Source of the DNA: JAAZPT01 sp034180455
GTDB taxonomy: Bacteria; Bacillota; Clostridia; Christensenellales; Aristaeellaceae
DNA length: 64,000 nucleotides
NCBI GenBank assembly: GCA_034180455.1
Contig: JAXFOG010000017.1
Coordinates: 7,721 to 71,720, forward strand
Direction: 5' to 3'
Part shown: positions 60,620-64,000 of the stretch, in pieces
Numbering within the stretch: the stretch's first letter is position 1
Layout: each line of letters starts with the position of its first letter
Notes under the pieces: model-generated
Database searches by the model: none
What the model saw: only the letters and a program-made list of their open reading frames with translations
Told to the model about the DNA's origin: nothing
Position numbers and translations under genes: made by a program

Positions 60620-61216
60620 TTATTTTAGCGATTTATTTAATCCACTTACAACTGCGGGTACTAGTATTCCTGATAATATTGCTTCAGAAGTACCATATGG
60701 TATTGCAATTACATAAAACAAATATTTTGCAGCGTTTACTGCACTTTCATTGTTTCCAGCAGCACTTGAGATAATATTTGTTAATTGCTCGTTATAGAAT
60801 ATAAATATGCTAGAAAGAGTAAATATAGTGTTCGCAAAAGAGCCAAGTGCAGCTGCTAGTACCAAACATATATAATTATTTCGAATTATTTTTTTAAAAC
60901 CATGATACGAAAGATATGCAATAGTAGGTATCATAAGACGTGGTAATATAGCTATCAATGGATTTATGAAGAATACTGACATACCTACTGGAGCCTGTAA
61001 AGCTCTTAAAAAGCTTACAAGTCCAAAGCATATAGCAACAACGAGTCCACTCTTATATCCCAAGTACAGAGTTGCTATTAGCACTGGTATATGTACTGTT
61101 GTGGGGGATAATAGTGGTGGTGGCAAAGGAATCATACCTAGTGGCGTAAATCCCAGTAAAACGGTGATTCCGCATAGTAAGGCATTAGCTGCCAATGTGC
61201 GTGTATTAATTTTCAT
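60620..61216 (-). CDS. ECF transporter S component, probably pantothenate
   Basis: 198 residues, about six helices. LLGFTPLGMIPLP and TTVHIPVLIATLYLGYKSG fit the ECF S-component fold. It has no ATPase of its own here; energy-coupling subunits must be shared. The linked coaX argues for pantothenate (PanT); this is inference. GGGAGG precedes the ATG. Confidence 0.85.
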   Translation of the reverse strand: MKINTRTLAANALLCGITVLLGFTPLGMIPLPPPLLSPTTVHIPVLIATLYLGYKSGLVVAICFGLVSFLRALQAPVGMSVFFINPLIAILPRLMIPTIAYLSYHGFKKIIRNNYICLVLAAALGSFANTIFTLSSIFIFYNEQLTNIISSAAGNNESAVNAAKYLFYVIAIPYGTSEAILSGILVPAVVSGLNKSLK

Positions 61217-61273
61217 GTTTATTTTTCCTCCCGCTCAGGTTCATAAAGATACCCTACGAATTTATACTATAAC

Positions 61274-61301
61274 ATTATATTAAATAAATAAAAAAAGTAA
61301 A
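61274..61301 (-). promoter_or_regulatory. Promoter of the ECF-coaX operon
   Basis: Minus strand TTTACT (61301-61296), 16 nt, TATAAT (61279-61274). About 60 nt of leader; no riboswitch recognised. Confidence 0.7.
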
Positions 61302-61374
61302 CAGCTATATTTTTCAAAATAATTGAAAATGTTGAATTTTATTTGTTATTTTATAAAATAAATATTAAAATACC

Positions 61375-61404
61375 TTGAAATATTCTAAAGATTTATGTTA
61401 TAAT
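61375..61404 (+). promoter_or_regulatory. Sigma-A promoter of the two-component operon
   Basis: TTGAAA (61375-61380), 18 nt, TATAAT (61399-61404). Confidence 0.75.
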
Positions 61405-61434
61405 TAAACATATTACTTGAGGAGGCATGTTCTA

Positions 61435-62118
61435 ATGGCAAGAAGAATTTTGCTTGTTGATGACGAACCTTTAATTATTAAAGGATTAAAATATACTTTG
61501 GAAAAAGATGGCTTTGAAACAGAAAGCGCTTATGATGGGGAACAAGCATTGCAAAAGTTTCAGGAAGGTAATTTTGATCTGATTCTGCTTGACGTTATGC
61601 TTCCTAAGCTTGATGGTATCAGTGTTTGTCAGAAAATAAGAGAGCATAGCAATGTGCCAATTATTATGCTTACTGCAAAAGGCGAAGATATGGATAAGAT
61701 ACTTGGCCTTGAATATGGTGCAGATGATTATATGACAAAGCCATTTAATATTTTGGAAGTAAAAGCCAGAATAAAGACCATACTTCGTCGTATGTATAAT
61801 GTTGAAAATCAGGGCATTATTAAAGTTCATGACATGGAGATAAATTCTACAAATCGTGGAGTTACTATTAAAGGTAAGGATATTCGTCTTACTGCAAAAG
61901 AGTTTGACTTGCTTCTTCTTTTTGCTACAAATAGAGGAAAAGTATTTACAAGAGAAGAGATGCTTGCCCATGTATGGAAATATGATTACATGGGAGATGC
62001 TAGGACAGTAGATGTGCATATAAGAAGGTTGCGTGAAAAGGTGGAATTAGATCCTACGCATCCTGAGTACATTCTTACTAAATGGGGGGTAGGCTACTAT
62101 TTTACAGACAAGGATTGA
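61435..62118 (+). CDS. OmpR/PhoB-family response regulator (WalR-like)
   Basis: 228 residues. Receiver domain with acidic pair VDDEP, phospho-Asp in LLDVMLPKLDG, Thr in MLTAKG and Lys in MTKPF; winged-helix effector with DARTVDVHIRRLREK and TKWGVGYYF. The ATG at 61435 has GAGGAGG about 9 nt upstream. Followed by its kinase and a GerMN-like lipoprotein. Confidence 0.95.
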   Translation: MARRILLVDDEPLIIKGLKYTLEKDGFETESAYDGEQALQKFQEGNFDLILLDVMLPKLDGISVCQKIREHSNVPIIMLTAKGEDMDKILGLEYGADDYMTKPFNILEVKARIKTILRRMYNVENQGIIKVHDMEINSTNRGVTIKGKDIRLTAKEFDLLLLFATNRGKVFTREEMLAHVWKYDYMGDARTVDVHIRRLREKVELDPTHPEYILTKWGVGYYFTDKD

Positions 62119-62149
62119 AAATAAACTTGGCTCAATCCGCTGGAAGATA

Positions 62150-63568
62150 ATGCTTGTTTTGTTGCTGGTCGTGATTATATCCTATCTTGCAATAGCAAGT
62201 TCCACAGTAGCTGTTGTTGGAAACTATCAACTGAATCAAAAGATGCGTAACGACAAATATAGCGTTGAAAAAATGGCTGTAAGCGTTACGCAATTATTTT
62301 TAAATAAGGATATAAAAGGCATAAACAAGCTTATTGAGCGGCTGGGTGGAGAATATAGAGCTAGACTTATGATACTTGATAACTCTGGTAAGGTTATTGC
62401 CGACAGCTATTCAAGGGCCGAAGGAATGCGAATAAGCCTTAAAGAAGTAAACAGTATATTAACATATACAAGCAATAGCGATTACGGACTATACAAGCTA
62501 AGTCAAGCAAATTCAGGTGCAGTTGATGTAGATAATAGCGTATGGATAAACGTATGCACTGCATCTATACTTAGTCGTAATGGCGTTGAGGGTCTAGTAC
62601 TATTTTCTTCGTCAACAGACGAACTAATATCAAACTTAAATAACCTGCAGAGCATAATATTGAGGTTCTTTGGCATAGCAGCATTTATTTGCCTAGTCGT
62701 TGCTATGTATTTTTCAGGACTCATCACACAGCCCATAAAGAAGCTTACAGAGAGTATTCAAAAAATGGGTCAGGGTGATTTTTCAGTCCGTGTGGAAGAA
62801 AAGGGATCTTCTGAGATAAAAGATCTCTCTCGTACATTCAACAACATGAGTGAAAAGCTCGAAAATTTGGAGAAAAGCAGAAATCAATTTATTTCTAATG
62901 CCAGTCATGAGTTAAAGACTCCTCTTGCTACAATGAAAATTCTTCTTGAAAACATAATATATCAGGACGATATGGATCCTGATATTGCAAAGGAATTTTT
63001 GACAGATATTAACAAAGAAATTGATAGATTAAATTCAGTAGTAAATGATTTACTTACGCTTGTATCACTTGATGACAAGAGTATTACGCTTAAGATTGAG
63101 AGTTTCTCACTATCTGAGTTAGTAAGCGATATTTCAAAGAAGACGGATCTTTTAGCAGAGAAACGCAATCAAACATTAAATATGGATATTGAACCAAATG
63201 TTATAATAAGCGCAGATTCAGCAAAGCTTCATCATATATTCTATAATCTTATTGATAATGCCATTAAATATACAGGAGAAGGTGGAACGATTGATGTAAG
63301 CCTGCATAGTAATGGCAAAATAGCTGTATTCAAAGTAAAAGATAATGGACCTGGTATACCCAAAGAAGATTTAAAAAGCATATTTGACAGATTTTATAGA
63401 GTGGATAAGGCACGCAGTCGCGATACTGGTGGAACAGGACTTGGACTTTCAATAGTTAATCAAATGGTAATGATACATAACGGCAGAATCTATGTTGATA
63501 GTGACCTTGGAAAAGGTACAGAGTTTACCGTTGAACTTCCACTTGTTTATAAGAAGGTGAACGAATGA
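62150..63568 (+). CDS. Sensor histidine kinase (WalK/PhoR-like)
   Basis: At least 472 residues. First helix at 1-20, external sensor region about 30-165, second helix near 175-195, HAMP, then His of FISNASHELKTPLA, N-box DNAIKYTGEGG, G1 DNGPGIP and G2 GTGLGLSIV. The reading frame continues upstream of the ATG at 62150 with NKLGSIRWKIM, matching the usual kinase N-terminus, but no ATG, GTG or TTG exists before the stop at 62090. The native start may be ATT at 62114, overlapping the regulator's stop. Stop overlaps the next gene (ATGA). Confidence 0.94.
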   Translation: MLVLLLVVIISYLAIASSTVAVVGNYQLNQKMRNDKYSVEKMAVSVTQLFLNKDIKGINKLIERLGGEYRARLMILDNSGKVIADSYSRAEGMRISLKEVNSILTYTSNSDYGLYKLSQANSGAVDVDNSVWINVCTASILSRNGVEGLVLFSSSTDELISNLNNLQSIILRFFGIAAFICLVVAMYFSGLITQPIKKLTESIQKMGQGDFSVRVEEKGSSEIKDLSRTFNNMSEKLENLEKSRNQFISNASHELKTPLATMKILLENIIYQDDMDPDIAKEFLTDINKEIDRLNSVVNDLLTLVSLDDKSITLKIESFSLSELVSDISKKTDLLAEKRNQTLNMDIEPNVIISADSAKLHHIFYNLIDNAIKYTGEGGTIDVSLHSNGKIAVFKVKDNGPGIPKEDLKSIFDRFYRVDKARSRDTGGTGLGLSIVNQMVMIHNGRIYVDSDLGKGTEFTVELPLVYKKVNE

Positions 63569-64000
63569 AAAGAATAATTCTGATTTTAGTTATACTCGTT
63601 CTGCTTATAAGCAGTTCATGTTCCACAGTAGATATACTTAATCGCTCATATTCAGATTTAAGCGCAAGTGATAAAAATACTGCTAATGCTTTTAATGATA
63701 TTAATCTTGATTTTACCCATAAGAGCTATAAAGCAAATCTATACTATCGATATAAGGGGAGTAATTTACTCGCATCAGAATATAGAAACATTGATGTAAG
63801 AAGTGGAGAAATTCCAGAGTTTGCAATAATAAAGGAGCTTTTAAAAGGTCCAAAGATTGATCCCGGTCAGTTGGAAAACCCTTTCCAAAGTGGGATTGAA
63901 GTGCTTAACGCTGTGCCAATATACAACAACAAGATTTTGGCAGTAACTTTTTCTGAAGATTTCCTTATGAAAGAAAAACGCCATGAAAATAATGATATAG
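63565..64000 (+). CDS. Lipoprotein with GerMN-like domain, incomplete
   Basis: About 145 residues are visible before the window ends. Lipobox SSSC near residue 19 after a hydrophobic stretch. The segment from LYYRYKGSNLLASEY to AVTFSEDF, with IIKELLKGP and PIYNNKILAVTF, resembles the GerMN domain of spore protein GerM and of LpqB. Coupled to the histidine kinase by an ATGA overlap, so it may modulate sensing. Function inferred from the MtrAB-LpqB parallel. Confidence 0.75.
   Translation, partial: MKRIILILVILVLLISSSCSTVDILNRSYSDLSASDKNTANAFNDINLDFTHKSYKANLYYRYKGSNLLASEYRNIDVRSGEIPEFAIIKELLKGPKIDPGQLENPFQSGIEVLNAVPIYNNKILAVTFSEDFLMKEKRHENNDI

Noticed and set aside
61217..61273. Riboswitch upstream of the ECF S component
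   Set aside because: The leader is only about 60 nt and shows no stable fold or known motif.

Overview
The window is AT-rich DNA of a Firmicutes-type bacterium, most likely an uncultivated gut-type clostridial lineage. The evidence is strong GGAGG ribosome-binding sites, TTGACA/TATAAT promoters, a CIRCE element, the zinc form of S14, a DUF3793-flavodoxin pair, an S10-spc ribosomal cluster in Gram-positive order, and CUT1 sugar transport genes without a dedicated ATPase. No phage, plasmid or CRISPR signature was seen. The only intact mobile element is one IS3-family insertion sequence.

Layout. 1-4.4 kb (minus): galactoside operon (binding protein, two permeases, LacZ cut by the window edge). 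4.8-6.1 kb (plus): DUF1275 membrane protein and ferritin. 6.2-14.3 kb (minus): housekeeping block rimO-pgsA-recA preceded by der-plsY and a giant lamin-tail/CotH surface protein. 14.5-15.6 kb (minus): flavodoxin-DUF3793 pair with a DtxR-like operator. 15.7-19.2 kb (plus): YhcH protein, a divergent metallo-beta-lactamase-fold protein, deoC, an EamA exporter and a nitroreductase. 19.3-22.5 kb (minus): M15 carboxypeptidase, htpG with an unusual charged linker, and a VOC protein. 22.6-24 kb (plus): a hyperacidic micro-protein and a serine hydrolase. 24-30 kb: surface-glycan locus (745-residue membrane protein of unknown family, DPM1-like GT2, DUF2304, a second GT2, a Wzx-like flippase).

30.2-43.1 kb (plus): the S10-spc operon, from a 170-nt structured leader through rpsJ to rpmJ. 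It includes secY, adk, map, a KOW protein and infA. It ends in a terminator, and the alpha operon (rpsM-rpsK-rpsD-rpoA-rplQ) does not follow. Instead there is an IS3 element without a visible target-site duplication, then a fructokinase gene on the other strand.

45.6-50.1 kb: a 23-codon membrane peptide, tRNA-Ala(GGC), and a selenium/sulfur trafficking module (LysR, cysteine desulfurase, YedE, YedF, DUF3343). 50.2-55.7 kb (minus): glnS-gltX-leuS operon. 55.9-59.8 kb (plus): potABCD polyamine importer. 59.8-61.2 kb (minus): CoaX with an ECF S component, probably pantothenate salvage. 61.4-64 kb (plus): response regulator, histidine kinase and GerMN-like lipoprotein, a layout that resembles actinobacterial MtrAB-LpqB.

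The most unusual points are the pseudoknotted S10 leader, a CIRCE element that doubles as a transcription terminator, abutting divergent -35 boxes in the glycan locus, the broken S10-spc-alpha linkage next to the IS, the unknown 745-residue membrane protein, and genes whose expected start codon appears to be AUA or AUU. All functional statements come from reading motifs by eye; no database search was run.
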